From the NCBI GenBank assembly GCA_024449915.1, contig JAMZAV010001845.1, positions 1 through 64,000 of the forward strand: a stretch of DNA of 64,000 bases. The letters run 5' to 3'. The notes beneath the pieces were generated by a model. That model was not told the origin of the DNA and did not search any database. It saw nothing but the letters and a program-made list of their open reading frames with translations. Origin of the DNA: Sweltsa coloradensis. Taxonomy: Eukaryota > Arthropoda > Insecta > Plecoptera > Chloroperlidae. A program made the translations under genes and the position numbers. Below, piece after piece: positions 10,470-21,063 of this stretch (its first letter is position 1; every line of letters begins with the position of its first letter).

Positions 10470-11073
10470 GTAAGTTCACTGTTAATGCACTATTAGACAC
10501 TGGTTGTTCGACGTGCACTATTACTAAGTCGGCAGCAACTCGGGCGAATCTGGAAATCTCTACAGACTCAAGTCCACTGTTTGGTTTCGGAAGCACCACC
10601 AAGGAAGTGTTGAAAGCAGCTGGACGTACCACCGTAAACTTAGAGATCGACGACGTTTGTGGAAGGCACCAGATTCAGTTCAACTGTCAGACTTACTCGT
10701 TGGCCGGTCATGGCTCGATCATTCACATATCGCTTTTGTCAAGGTAGAAAATAGTCTAAAGTTGGGTTATCGAGACGAAGAGCCATTTGCAAACATAATC
10801 GTGGATGACAAACCAAGTAAAGTAAAGATTGTTGTTATGGAAGAAACCACGTTGAACAATAATGTGATTAATTGGGTTAATGTTCATGTAAATGCAAAAC
10901 CAGATTCCGATATAGTCTTGTTTCCTAGTAGTAGGCCTAATGAGAATTCGGTAGCAAGCCTCTTCAAGCTAAAGAATGGCGAGACTCGGATCCCGGTCTA
11001 TGGATCATACAGAAGACACAGTACTCAAACGAGGGCAATTATTAGCAAGGGCAGAAGAGGTAAAGCTATCTAA
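10470..11073 (+). pseudogene. Ty3/gypsy element A, aspartic protease and linker
   Basis: The first frame holds NALLDTGCSTCTI near 10483-10530, the DTG/S active-site motif of retropepsins. A frameshift near 10650 moves the rest into the frame of 10657-11073, which carries LLVGRSWLDHSHIAFVKV, the ILGrd-like second conserved block of these proteases. The protein cuts the Gag-Pol precursor in living elements. Here the frameshift inactivates it. Confidence 0.75.
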
Positions 11074-11079
11074 GCGGCA

Positions 11080-11575
11080 GGAAGATGATCTAATCGAGGA
11101 TGTTAGTGGCGTAGATGATAAAAGCAAATGCAACGTAAATAACAACACAGATGTAAACGATGAAGAGTTGTTATTGTTGTGCAACAATAGGCAGAATGAG
11201 AAACAACCTATACGATTGGATGAACTTAATATAGGTGAAACGATAACAAAAGACCAGTCAATTGAATTACTAGTTCTACTCGATGAATTTCACCATTGTT
11301 TCGCTAAGGATCTGACTGAACTAGAATGCACCAATGTAGTCTCGATGGATATCGTTGAAAAGGAAGGATGCAGACCAGTAACTAGCCGTCCTTATAAAAC
11401 AACAGTAGGAGAACGTGAAGAAATAAAACAAATAATCAAAGAGTGGAAGAAAAATGGAATCATAAGCGAGACACGGTTGCCATACGCGAGTCCTGTCTTA
11501 CTTTACTTGTACGTAACAAAAGCGGTGAAAGTAGACTTGTTGATTACCGTATGTTAAACGAACAAACTGAAACTC
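11080..11575 (+). pseudogene. Ty3/gypsy element A, reverse transcriptase N-terminus (truncated)
   Basis: It encodes an acidic linker and then the entry of a gypsy RT: VTSRPYKTTVGEREEIKQII, KKNGIISETRLPYASPV. A 5-bp duplication near 11500-11510 (TTACTTTACTTG) shifts the frame. After it the other frame gives NKSGESRLVDYRMLNEQ, the usual K.G..R.cvDYR.LN block. The element stops at about 11560-11575, where the inverted copia element begins, so the catalytic YxDD part is absent. Confidence 0.85.
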
Positions 11576-11970
11576 CTTGTACTGGTACCCCTACGTCGTC
11601 CAGCAGTTGATGTAACCACAACAGCTCTTGACAGGCATTCGCAGCCGCGACATATTCTGCCTCGGTGGACGACAATGCGACGATCGTCTGCTTGCGACTC
11701 GACCACGATACTGTGCTCTCACCCAATAGGAAGATGTATCCGCTAGTCGATTTTCGGTCGGTGGTGTCACCGGCCCAGTCAGCGTCCACGTACCCTTGCA
11801 GCTTGAGCTCACTCCTTGCAGACAGGCGCAGTTTCGCATCGAGGGTTCCGGCCAGGTAACGCATTACCCGCTTCACCGATTTCCAGTCGCGTTCTGTGGG
11901 TGACTCCACATGTCGGCTCAAGAAGCTGACAGCTACCGCAATGTCCGGTCTGGACACTGTAGCTATGTAC
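11565..11970 (-). pseudogene. Ty1/copia element, RNase H domain
   Basis: On the minus strand this encodes the end of a copia RT and its RNase H: YIATVSRPDIAVAVSFLSRH, GYVDADWAGDTTDRKSTSGY, VSWSSRKQTIVALSSTEAEY, then HQLLDDVG. These are signature blocks of copia polyproteins. The junction near 11970 joins this directly to the integrase tail, so the whole catalytic RT core is deleted. The element also lacks its C-terminal end and 3' LTR, being cut at the border with gypsy element A. Confidence 0.9.
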
Positions 11971-12789
11971 AAATTTATACGAAAGTTTTCTTGGTGGGAT
12001 TCCTTTATTCGGTCTCTGTGATTGACGTGGTGCTGGAGAAACAATCTGCTGATCGTTGACAGTTGTTTCTGCCGCTGTAGGCTCTTGCTGAGTCAACTCG
12101 GTGGCCTCCTTCGAATCCTCCTCCGCGTCCTCAAGAATGTTGACGAAGTCCCCGTCCATTTCCCCTTCTGGCAGAAGACTGATTCCACTACTTGCTTCAA
12201 CGATGTGTGGATTGTTCTGCTCGTCCATCTCGATGATGCGCACGGAACGACTTATCCACACTTTGTTGGTGTTAACGTCCAACAGGCGGTAACCTTTGGA
12301 GGCGGTGTCATAGCCTATGAGCACGCCCAAGATGACCTTCCCTTATCATCCCATTTCTTGCGTTTTTGTTGTGGGACAAGGGAATACACTTTTGACCCAA
12401 AAACTCTGATGTGGCTTAAGTCAAGCTTATTGCCATCCCAAAGTTCGCAAGGTGTCTTGTCCACGCTTCGGCTCGGTAAACGATTCTGAAGATATGCCGC
12501 GGCACACACTGCTTCTCCCCGAAATCTTTCAGGAAGTCCTGCATCCAACTACATGCATTTTGCCATCTCAACTAGAGAGCGATTCTTACGCTCGGCCACG
12601 CCATTTTGTTGAGGCGTGTGTGGCACCGTGAACTGTTGCTGGATCCCCTCACGCTTGAAGAAATCCTGCAGATCCCTGTTGACATATTCTTTCCCGTTGT
12701 CTGTGCGGAAAATGGTGGGCCTATGTCCATACTTAGTGTGAACCATAGCGATATATTCCTTTACAACATTTGCCGCTTCATCCTTGGAC
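11970..12789 (-). pseudogene. Ty1/copia element, integrase C-terminal half
   Basis: It encodes the second and third catalytic residues in RTDNGKEYVNRDLQDFF and PHTPQQNGVAERKNRSLVEM (DDE-type integrase: D, then E in VAERKN). Next comes the GKEY/LPSRSVDKTPCELWDG block and the VRIIEMDE linker. There is a premature TAG near 12546 and a frameshift near 12330. The upstream part of the same domain lies at 13454-14345, separated by a MITE at 12794-13449. Confidence 0.9.
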
Positions 12790-12793
12790 TTAA

Positions 12794-13449
12794 CCTTTTG
12801 ACGAGTGAGTTAGCTTTCACCTTACTACACCCCTGGAGTGGGTTATTTTTTACATTTAACAAAATCCTGTTTTTTGATCATTCCTTATTAACTAGGCCTA
12901 GGCCGAGCACTTGAAAACCCAAATTAGGGCTTACATCACTATTTGAATCATCAAAATTAAAAATTGTGGGGTCTAGTTTCGGGGGTTGACAGCACGTCTA
13001 GGCCTAGGCCTAGCCCTAGCTGTAGGCCTACGCCCACCTGTTGTAGCGGCAATGGGTGCTAGTCCCTACTTGACTTCTACATCTTATTAGTATCAAAACA
13101 AATACTTCACTGTCTCTAATATCAGATTCATCTATTTTATTTGTAGTTAAACAGTCCGGCGTTGGCGGCCACAATAACTCGCAAACACATCGTGGTACTG
13201 TCAATTTCCATAAACACTCGCATTTAGTTATTTATTTACAATAAAGTTGGCAGCACTATACATCGCCTTACAAATAGTTCTTACTATTGCCGAGAGGTAA
13301 CGCTACACGTCTGTTTTAAAATTATCCAAAGAACTTGAAACGGAAAGACAACACACTCGACCACACAAGGCAAACGTATGAGATACGGGCGTACTCCTGG
13401 CGCCATTTTTAAACTCCACGTATTAGATACGGGCGTACTCTACAAAAGG
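12794..13449. mobile_element. piggyBac-type MITE, 656 bp, in copia integrase
   Basis: TTAA stands at both borders (12790-12793 and 13450-13453). The ends are inverted: CCTTTTG at the left and CAAAAGG at the right. Removing the element and one TTAA restores an uninterrupted copia integrase frame. TTAA duplication and CC-rich ends are the hallmarks of the piggyBac superfamily. Near the right end GATACGGGCGTACTC occurs twice (about 13382-13397 and 13427-13441). It has no transposase. GGCCTA-rich DNA fills the centre. Confidence 0.9.
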
Positions 13450-13453
13450 TTAA

Positions 13454-14345
13454 GGAGACGGACGAACGTAAAGCGTGAGTAGTCATCGATAAAAGTTACC
13501 ATATATCTATGACCGCTCGGCGTTGTGATCGGCATCGGTCCACAGACGTCACTATGTATCAGTTCACCGGGCTTGGTAGCTCTGGTCTCGCTCGTTGGGT
13601 ATGGTAGTTGTGTTAACTTCCCTCTCATGCAACAGTCACAGTCCACCTTTGCGTCACATTTGCCAATGTGTATGCCTAGGGCCAGTCCCTCCGTGAACAG
13701 CTTCTTAATTGCAGCTGGATCCCGGTGACCTAAGCGTCGGTGCCATCGATGCATGCATACTTGGCTGCGTGCACACAACGCTGCGTCGTTGCCCGTTTTG
13801 CACTTGAGCCTGAAAAGTGTCCCGTCAAGTTCAGCGGTTGCAATGACGACCGTCTTGTGAGTTATCTGGCAGGTGGCATCCTCGAACGTCACCGTGTACC
13901 CACTACGAGTTGCACATTGAACCGATAACAACCCGCCATCCAGTTCCGGAATGTACAGCACATCCTTGAGGTATACTTGTTCCACCTTACCGTTTGGAGT
14001 GTTGCACGACAACCACCCGCTACCGATTCCTTCCGCAGAGATCGTTGAGTTGTCTGCCAAATATACCTGGGTCTTTACATCATGCAACGCAGTAAAGAAC
14101 CTTTTGTTGCTTGTCATGTGGCTTGTAGCTCCTGAGTCCACATACCAGCGGTCGGCTTGTGTATACTGCTCCATACCGCAAAGGGGTGCTGCACTGCTGC
14201 CAACATCCTGGATGCGTACCATGCAGTTAGCTTTCTCCTTTACCTTGCCTAGATGTGTTTTGTACTTGAGGCAGTCTGCCTTCAGATGGCCTTTCTTTTT
14301 ACAGTAGAAACATTCCCGTTCCTCCTTACCTAACTTGCTCCCTTT
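13454..14345 (-). pseudogene. Ty1/copia element, zinc knuckle, protease and integrase N-terminal half
   Basis: In minus-strand order the frame shows a CCHC zinc knuckle CFYCKKKGHLKADC (near 14270-14320), the protease motif WYVDSGATSHMT (near 14105-14140), and the pre-integrase HHCC region HRWHRRLGHRDP with CDCCMRGK. The integrase core start follows: GELIHSDVCGPM, then FIDDYSRFTFVRLL. It is in a different frame from the gag at 14326-15000, with a one-base shift near 14340. Living copia elements make this as one polyprotein processed into structural and catalytic proteins. Confidence 0.92.
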
Positions 14346-15000
14346 TTTGCACCTGCTTGCCGTACGTGCCCGCCTCTTGTCTCTTGTGATATGTTGTCTG
14401 GAGGGCTACCTCGTTGTCGCGATGGTCCCGCGTCGCCTCGACACGGCGCTGGTACTCGTCGGTCAACTTGCTAGAGACATATTCGACGTTCAAGTCTTTC
14501 TCGTCTCTTCCTTCAAGGGCTGTAACTAACGTAGAGTATGACTCCGGTAGACTGCACAACATGACTGCTACTAGGTCGTCGTCTTCGACCTTCTTTCCCA
14601 TGCCCCGCAATTGACCCACAACCTCCAGCATGGAGTTGAGGTGCGCCTGCATGGTACCTTGGGTAAACCTCATCCCATACAATTTTCGCATTAGATATAG
14701 TCGGCTGCCAATAGTGGATCTCTCATGCAACCTTTGCAGCATGGCCCACATTTCCTTGGCCGTCTCAAGTTGAGCGAGATGAAGCAACTGGTCATCTTCG
14801 ACACTGAGACATATTGCTGCAATGGCCTTGCATTCCAGTTTTCCCCAGTCACTGGGCTCTGGGTCTGGCTTGGGTTGGGTGACTACATCCCACAATCCAT
14901 CCCTCATGAGTACTACCTTTAATTTTAATTTCCACAGTTGATAATTTGCATTATTCAACTTGGTGATCAACATTTTAGAGTTATCACCTGCACCAGCCAT
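14326..15000 (-). pseudogene. Ty1/copia element, gag
   Basis: It is 224 codons from an ATG at 14998-15000. NNANYQLWKLKLKVVLMRDG and the W..L...H......L...L.G.RF motifs are typical of copia gag proteins (UBN2-type capsid domain), which package the element RNA. The frame stops just before the zinc knuckle, which lies in the neighbouring frame, so a single-base indel near 14340 separates them. The ATG sits about 100 bp from the primer-binding site. Confidence 0.9.
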
Positions 15001-15106
15001 GCTTGATCCTGGCCTATCCTAGGCCTAGGCCCTGCTTTCAGGAAATTAAAAGTACTCACCCGTACGTGTCAACCTTAACCTCGTTTTTAGGCGCAGATAA
15101 AGTGTT

Positions 15107-15120
15107 CTGGGCCCATAACC
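15107..15120 (-). promoter_or_regulatory. Copia primer-binding site (initiator tRNA-Met type)
   Basis: On the minus strand GGTTATGGGCCCAG is complementary to the anticodon arm of initiator tRNA-Met (CTGGGCCCATAACC). Ty1/copia elements commonly use an internal fragment of that tRNA to prime minus-strand DNA. It lies directly inside the LTR that starts at 15121. Confidence 0.85.
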
Positions 15121-15439
15121 TGATGAAACACTTTAGGTGATGAATAGAAACGTTTATTCTTTACAGTTAATAATATGAGACACAATACAAAAGACTAAGC
15201 TTTTAGGCTACTTAGTACAATCAGAGATGAGGGGACGCCTCGAAAACGCGGGAGTTGTAGTAACTGCTTGCACCGTGAAGGACGTCTGCTTCTGGGCGTG
15301 GCCTACTACAGAGGTCGAAACGTAATCGATACTATTACTACCAATCTTGCAAACATCGACTTATGCGATCTAGTAAAGTTAAACACAATAGCATGGCTAA
15401 AGTCACTTGGGCTAATAAGCCTACTCATTCGAGTGAACA
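15121..15439 (-). repeat. Copia 5' LTR (outer border inferred)
   Basis: The inner border is fixed by the primer-binding site at 15107-15120, and the LTR reads TGATGAAACAC from there on the plus strand. The outer border is placed at 15439 because GAGTGAACA gives a TG...CA element of 319 bp and LINE coding sequence resumes beyond. There is no second LTR to compare with. The stop codon of the LINE ORF1 remnant would lie just inside, so the border could be off by about 20 bp. Confidence 0.55.
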
Positions 15440-15808
15440 AAGGGCGCACAGTCCAACAGAATTTTAGAGTTTACCATTGAAATTCTACCACTCACTCGCT
15501 CTCGGTCGTTTGTGTTTGGATAGTCAAATCTTGGTAGAATTTCACATACTATCACCCTGGGTCCAAAGGGGTACTGGGTTTGGCGTAGGGGTGAGAGGAC
15601 GTCCCTAATGTTATTTATATTGCCTTCAATGTCATTTGCTCCTGCAATGATTATCAACTTGTCATTTACACTTAGCCTAACCAATGTTTGTGCAAGTCCC
15701 TCCGTGACAGCTAGGGCTCCCGCTCCAGGTTTAACCATCGAGTTTACTTTATATCTGCCCCTTTGTCCACTCGAAGAATTAAGTTTATCACTTATCAACG
15801 ATGCCAAG
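15424..15808 (-). pseudogene. LINE ORF1, esterase domain (3' part, split)
   Basis: This is the second part of an ORF1 whose first part is at 21064-21718. LIIIAGANDIEG resembles the block III GxND motif of SGNH/GDSL hydrolases, which in some CR1/L2-type LINE ORF1 proteins follows a PHD finger. IMADSHGRFL (the GDS-like serine block) lies in the first part at about 21070-21100. The gypsy element B inserted between the two blocks, leaving a 5-bp CCAAG duplication. No ORF2 follows. The downstream DNA is replaced by the copia LTR. Confidence 0.75.
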
Positions 15809-16042
15809 TGTTAGGTTCTCACTTGTAATGTAGTACAGTAGTTTAGAATGTATATAGAATAGGTTTACTTGAGTACAATACAATATTAAGTACGTAAATA
15901 TGAACTTAAAATATACAATGGTCTGTCAACAACCTAGTCTGTCACAGGTTCCATCTTGCACTGAGGTACGCCGTGCATAGGCGCTCTCAAGCGGTGCCCG
16001 AGTGAAGCTTCTTTGCACCAATTCAAATGGTTAAACACCACA
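15809..16042 (-). repeat. Ty3/gypsy element B, 3' LTR (234 bp)
   Basis: It is identical to 20830-21063 except for one base (T at about 15831 against A). On the plus strand it starts TGTTAGGTTCTCAC and ends AAACACCACA. It is flanked outside by CCAAG (15804-15808), which is repeated at 21064-21068. Confidence 0.97.
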
Positions 16043-16058
16043 ATTCTCCCCCTTATAA
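16043..16058 (-). promoter_or_regulatory. Polypurine tract of gypsy element B
   Basis: On the minus strand AAGGGGGAGAAT abuts the 3' LTR at 16042. This is the expected position for the plus-strand primer of reverse transcription. Confidence 0.8.
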
Positions 16059-16094
16059 AACAAAGAAAATGTCAGGAAGAGAACAATCATGAAA

Positions 16095-19000
16095 TTATTG
16101 ACAATGAAAGTCCTTTAGATAAACTGGTGGTCGTGTCGCTCTTGTGGGACGTTCCACCGGTTTTGGCGTTGCCATCATGGGTGACGCAGATCGGCTTGGA
16201 GGTGTAGGTGGCGGTAAGGTTGCCACCTCTAGAAGTGGTAGGCCTCCATCCTCGACCATTGTAGGGGCATCATTCGAGATGTCCGGCTTGCTCGGTACAC
16301 GGTTGCACCGATCGAAAGGTAATTCTCCCGAATGACCTTTGGATACTGAGCTGTGGTCTGGCGGTGGCTGGTCGGTACCTCTGCCACTCTTCGTGACCAC
16401 AGTTGGTCCAGGTGCAGTCTCCGGGCTTTCCCTTTCTTCACCCTGACTGTGAAATTTGGGCCCATGGATGATGTAATTTTTCCCGGGGCAGCCACTTTGG
16501 CCCTCGCCCATGGTTTCGGAATTAAAATGGTGGCCCCTCGTGGTAGCCCCCAGGGGGGTGTCCTTGGGTTGCACTGCCACGTTTCTCGGCTTGGGGATCT
16601 GGAATTTTAATTACCCGGGTGAAGTTGTCGAACATCGTGCGGATCCTCCTCCCCATAAAAAAGATCGAGGGCGTCTCCCCCGGGGTAGCGTTAGGTGTGG
16701 TTCGAACGAAACAGTATGTTCCCTAGCTCCAGCTGCCAAGTCTCGGTGCTCCTTGTTAGAGTTTCTTAACAGTTTAAACTTTTCTCTCCGAGTCCATTAA
16801 AGCTGGAGAGTATTTTTGCGAGGGATGGCCTACTTGATTTATTTCCCCAAAAAGGCTTGAAATCCCAGACTTAAAGGCTGCGGCATTATCCGAAAACCAA
16901 TTCGTCCGGGATACCATAATCCGCAAACATGTCTGTAGCACCTCAAGGCTACAGAGAAGTAAAAGCCCCCCTTTTGGTTTTTTTTCACCACGGGCCCATT
17001 TTAAATGAGCGCCCACCGGACGAAAAAGGGGTCTGCCCCCGAGTCGGCCCCGCAAAATCTATGTGAAGCGTGCATCGGTTTTGCTGGGAGCTCCACGGTA
17101 TAAAGGAAAATGGCTGACCCTTTGCGAGTCTCGGCGCAAGCTGACAAGCCCAAAATCAGTTCCTCGACTCCTTGTCTAACCCGGGCCCACCACACGTAAC
17201 TCGTGAAAAGTTTTTGGTTTTTACTAACTTGGTGAACTTTAGCAGCAACTCAGGACCTTGGCCCTCAAGGAAGTGGGATTACCACCCGGTTTGCTGACAA
17301 CAGGACCCCGGGTTAGGGAAGGGCCTTCCCATTTGTGTACGTACGGTTGGAAATGAAACGGCAGCCCGGTTTTCCAGCATGTGAACCCCTTTTCACCCCC
17401 TGGACAAGAACGTCCTTCCGCTTTTCCCGCGTATGTTTTCCACCCCAGTGACGACCCTTCCCGGGGCTTCCATCAGGAACAGAGTCTGCCGGCTGGGGGA
17501 TATTCTGGCTGCTCCGTGCGGGAAATGGAAGGGGTCCCACTATCTGCATTTCCGTGAATTTTTCCCTGGAGGAATGTAATGTGTCCCATAACAGGCTAGC
17601 ATTTAGTAACCAAAGGTCATGGTGGTGACAACACACGGCAAAGGTCGGCCAGGTGGTAGCGGGCCCCCCAGTGGTTTTGTGATGGGTGATTATCCGAAGG
17701 GGTTCCATAAATAAGCGATAAAATTTACTAGACCATAATAACGTAAGAATTCCTTCCATTGCGGAAAATTCTTTTGGGCCCGCATGTGTGTGCCCGAACC
17801 AAAGCCACAGGTGTTCATTCCCAGGGGTTTAATGACCCAGTACCGCTCCCACTCCATAGGGTGAGGCATCACTAGAGTCTCAACGGTTGGTCAAACTGTA
17901 GTTGTAGGCCCTGCCCCCGAAGAAATAAAACTTTTTTGTTTTCCGGGAAACATCCCTCATGTTTTTCATCCAGCCCCAAGGGGTTTTCCTTTCGGCGTAA
18001 ACGTACAGTGGAGTAGCTTTGTTGCCAGTGATTGATGTATCGTTCGTAGAAGCAAGAAGCCTAGAAAGAAATTAGTTGCCCTTTCTTGCTGGGAAGGGGC
18101 CCCCCGCAGGGGTTGAATTCTCCTCGGAGGATGTAAGCGTCTTTTTCAATCTGAAAACCTAGAAATTCAAAAAAGATCTGTCCAAACTGACACCGCCAAC
18201 TTCAGGCGAAATCCTACCCCCTTATCCTCTCCAACACGGCCCCAGTTCTCCTCCACAATTCCTCCCGCGTGGGGCCTGTAATCAGCAGTCGTCTAAGAAG
18301 ACACCCGCCTTCCAACCCTTTCAACAGGTTTCCATAAGGCTTGAAATGTGGTGGGGCCGACGTAGACCAAGCGGTAACCTCTTATTCTTAGAAGGCCTCG
18401 ATGGATGGCGCTAACACCGTGACGATCCCGTCCCCTCGGACTTGGTATAGGCCCATCCCAAATCAAGCCCGTGAAGTAACAACCCTTTGCCAAGGGGTAA
18501 AACACTTTAGTGTTTGTCAGTAAGGATAGACCTCAGTTTTCAAAATGATTCACGTCACGAGTAGTCGCCCACACCCGCACCGTTCCCTTCCTTTTGCGAC
18601 AAAAACGGCCGGGTACCCCATTTTCAGTGGGAATCTCCCGGCGGCTCCCTTCGCGCAACTGTTCTAGGCAAGTCTGCCCTTCCTTAGCGCAAACGGCGGA
18701 GACCGGTGCCTACGGGGGAAAACAGGCACCCCCCCTGGTTCTAGTCCACATTTCCCCTCTCCCGGGGTAGTACTAGTTTCCCCCCCCCTGGAATCGTCCC
18801 CCAGCCCCGAAAAATCTTTTGGAAGTTAACCTTTCCCCCTTGTACTTTGTTTAAATGGGCTTACCGTACCCATAACCCAAGTCCCTAATCCAGTCTCTCC
18901 CATAAACTGGGCCGTCTTTTTCCATGACATAAACGGTAGCTTTTAAGTCGCCCCCAGCCTATTCCACTATTACACCCCTTTTGGGCACCTAAATCCGTTT

Positions 19001-19215
19001 AGCCAAGTTTTCAGTCTGTATTCACTAGAAATCAGGCGGTTCCCTAGGCCACAGCTGCTTTAACGTGGACGGGCCCAAAAGGGTGTTGGGGCCCCTGTCC
19101 CCTCCACCTCAGTGACACTCCCTCACCTCCACAGAGCTTAAAACCTTCTGCACACTTATTACTCTTACGAAATAAAAAGAAAACAGGGTGAGTCTGCACA
19201 AGTTAGTACTCACCG
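16095..19215 (-). pseudogene. Ty3/gypsy element B, pol (protease, RT, RNase H, integrase), frame-broken
   Basis: On the minus strand, RT motifs appear near 18280-18420: GPTTFQALWKPVE, then VFLDD followed after a lost base by LITG, i.e. the catalytic LDD. Integrase follows: WWARVRQGVEELI and CAETRKG (zinc region and linker, 17100-17195), HIDFAGP-like sequence near 17040, then DAHLKW. A Pro/Ser-rich tail at 16095-16580 ends RPTRATRPPVYLKDF. Almost every motif lies in a different frame, with doubled or missing bases (GGG, CCC, TTT runs). The LTRs differ by one base, so the damage is out of proportion to age and may be sequencing error. Confidence 0.8.
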
Positions 19216-19956
19216 GGGGGCCCCATTATGTACATTTATCCCGGGTTAGGTGGATAAGGACGGTTAAGCAGGACATGGCAGGATAAGGCCTGGTTTAAAT
19301 CTGGAACCCCATCCAAACAAAAATTTTCCAATGCAACAACAGACACAAAAATGTTATTTTCACGCATTTCCCCAGCATGTAAATCAGCAATTTTTCAAAG
19401 AAAACCCGAAAAAATTTCACCATCTTTTTTTTTACTTTTTTTTATGACAGAAAATTTCGTGAGATCGTTAAAAAAAAAAGAAAAGGCGATTATTGCCGTA
19501 AATTTTAATAGCCTAGGACTATCATACTATTTTTTATCTGCATTAGGCTTTTAGTAATCAAAACTAGTTATTGTGCGGGTTGTGTGTCTGAACCAGGTCG
19601 TGCAGGCCTAGGGTTGTCTAGAAGAGGCCTAGGGCTTGTCAAACGTGTAACGTTAGTATTAATTTTATCTATTCCTATAGCCTAATGGAACTTTAGGCCT
19701 ACACTGTTGTATTATGAATAATTTTCTACATCTGGGCCTAGGCCCAGGATGGTTTCTGATTTGTTTATGAGAGTTATGACAATTTCTCGTTTACACATAG
19801 ACGCAAAATTTTAAAATGTCCGCCATCTGTTTACATATTTTCTTATCCCCGTGCGAGGCGGGATAAGTCTTCATGAATTGGATTCGGAGTTATACCGCAC
19901 TTATACCACCTAAATCTGCTTATACTGGGATAAAAATGTACATGAATCGGGGCCCG
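19216..19956 (-). mobile_element. Harbinger-like MITE, copy 2, in gypsy element B
   Basis: The inverted ends are GGGGCCCCATTATGTACATT (left) and, reversed from the right, GGGCCCCGATTCATGTACAT. It matches 1067-1740 throughout. It sits at the end of gag of element B, just after the KPDAKPP segment. The target duplication is unclear because the flanks are GC-rich (ACCGGG against CCCGGT). Confidence 0.75.
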
Positions 19957-19959
19957 GTG

Positions 19960-20815
19960 GTTTAGCATCAGGCTTAGGCTCGACTTTTTTACTTTTACAA
20001 ACTTTGGAAATGTGGCCAGGTTTCTGGCACTTGTAGCAAGTTACATTACCTGCAAGCTTGCACTTATCTGCTAAGTGTGCAGGACTGCCACAACGGTAGC
20101 ATTGAGCCTCCTTACCTTGTGCAGTAGGCCTAGGCCTAGGGCTAGGCTTAGGCTTATAAGCCGGGCCTCCCCCCTTTTTGTCTCTAGCAGACTTGGCATC
20201 AAACTTGTTGACTTGGGCTACACCTACACTGCCCCTAAGGACCTGTACGTCCCTCTGGGATGTTTCTGCTGCCACAGCTAACTCCACGGCCCTCTTAAAG
20301 GTAAGACTGTCTCCTTCAGCCAGCAACTTGGTTTGTAGGGCTTGATCCCTCACACCAGCAATCAGTTGCTCTAGTAGGTTCTCGTCGAGGTCCAGGAATT
20401 CACAATGCTCGCTTAACTTCCTTAGATTTGCTAAGAATTCGATTACCTGTTCAGAAGCCCCTTGTACACGTTTTCGGAACTTAAAACGTTGCATCCTCTT
20501 GCTAGGCTTTGGGCAGTACCGGTCGCCTAGCAAAGAGAATGCCTGACAGAGAGTCAGGTCGGCTACATTTTGTGGCGCCGCCAAACTCCTCAAAACACGA
20601 AATGTCTCTGCGCCTATTACACAGAGTAAGAGGTTTTTCTGTCTATCTTCAGGCACTTCAAACGTTAAAAAAGCAATGTTTAACCTGTCTCTATATACGT
20701 CCCAGGCCTCTTCCTCCGGCCTAAAAGGACCCACGACATTTACGACGCCAGTTGCTAGGCCTAATCCCGCGCGAACTACTGGAACCTCATTCTCAGGCAT
20801 ACTGTTTACAGCCAA
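19960..20815 (-). CDS. Ty3/gypsy element B, gag
   Basis: It is an open frame of about 285 codons from an ATG at 20813-20815 until the MITE. The capsid-like region (EEAWDVYRDRLNIAFLTFEV, CQAFSLLGDRYCPKPSKRMQ, then EQVIEFLANLRKLSEHCEF) is the standard gypsy gag fold. Two CCHC zinc knuckles follow: CYRCGSPAHLADKC and CYKCQKPGHISKVC. These bind element RNA. Unlike pol it is intact. The ATG lies about 15 bp inside the 5' LTR. Confidence 0.93.
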
Positions 20816-20829
20816 TCCTCGCCGCCAAT
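20816..20829 (-). promoter_or_regulatory. Candidate primer-binding site of gypsy element B
   Basis: On the minus strand the bases after the LTR read ATTGGCGGCGAGGA. A TGGCGG-type start directly inside the 5' LTR is the usual layout of a primer-binding site. I could not match it to a specific tRNA from memory. Confidence 0.5.
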
Positions 20830-21063
20830 TGTTAGGTTCTCACTTGTAATGAAGTACAGTAGTTTAGAATGTATATAGAATAGGTTTACTTGAGTACAAT
20901 ACAATATTAAGTACGTAAATATGAACTTAAAATATACAATGGTCTGTCAACAACCTAGTCTGTCACAGGTTCCATCTTGCACTGAGGTACGCCGTGCATA
21001 GGCGCTCTCAAGCGGTGCCCGAGTGAAGCTTCTTTGCACCAATTCAAATGGTTAAACACCACA
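20830..21063 (-). repeat. Ty3/gypsy element B, 5' LTR (234 bp)
   Basis: It pairs with 15809-16042 (one mismatch). The element is flanked by CCAAG at 15804-15808 and 21064-21068, a 5-bp duplication typical of gypsy integrases. The whole element spans 15809-21063 and lies inside the LINE ORF1. Confidence 0.97.
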
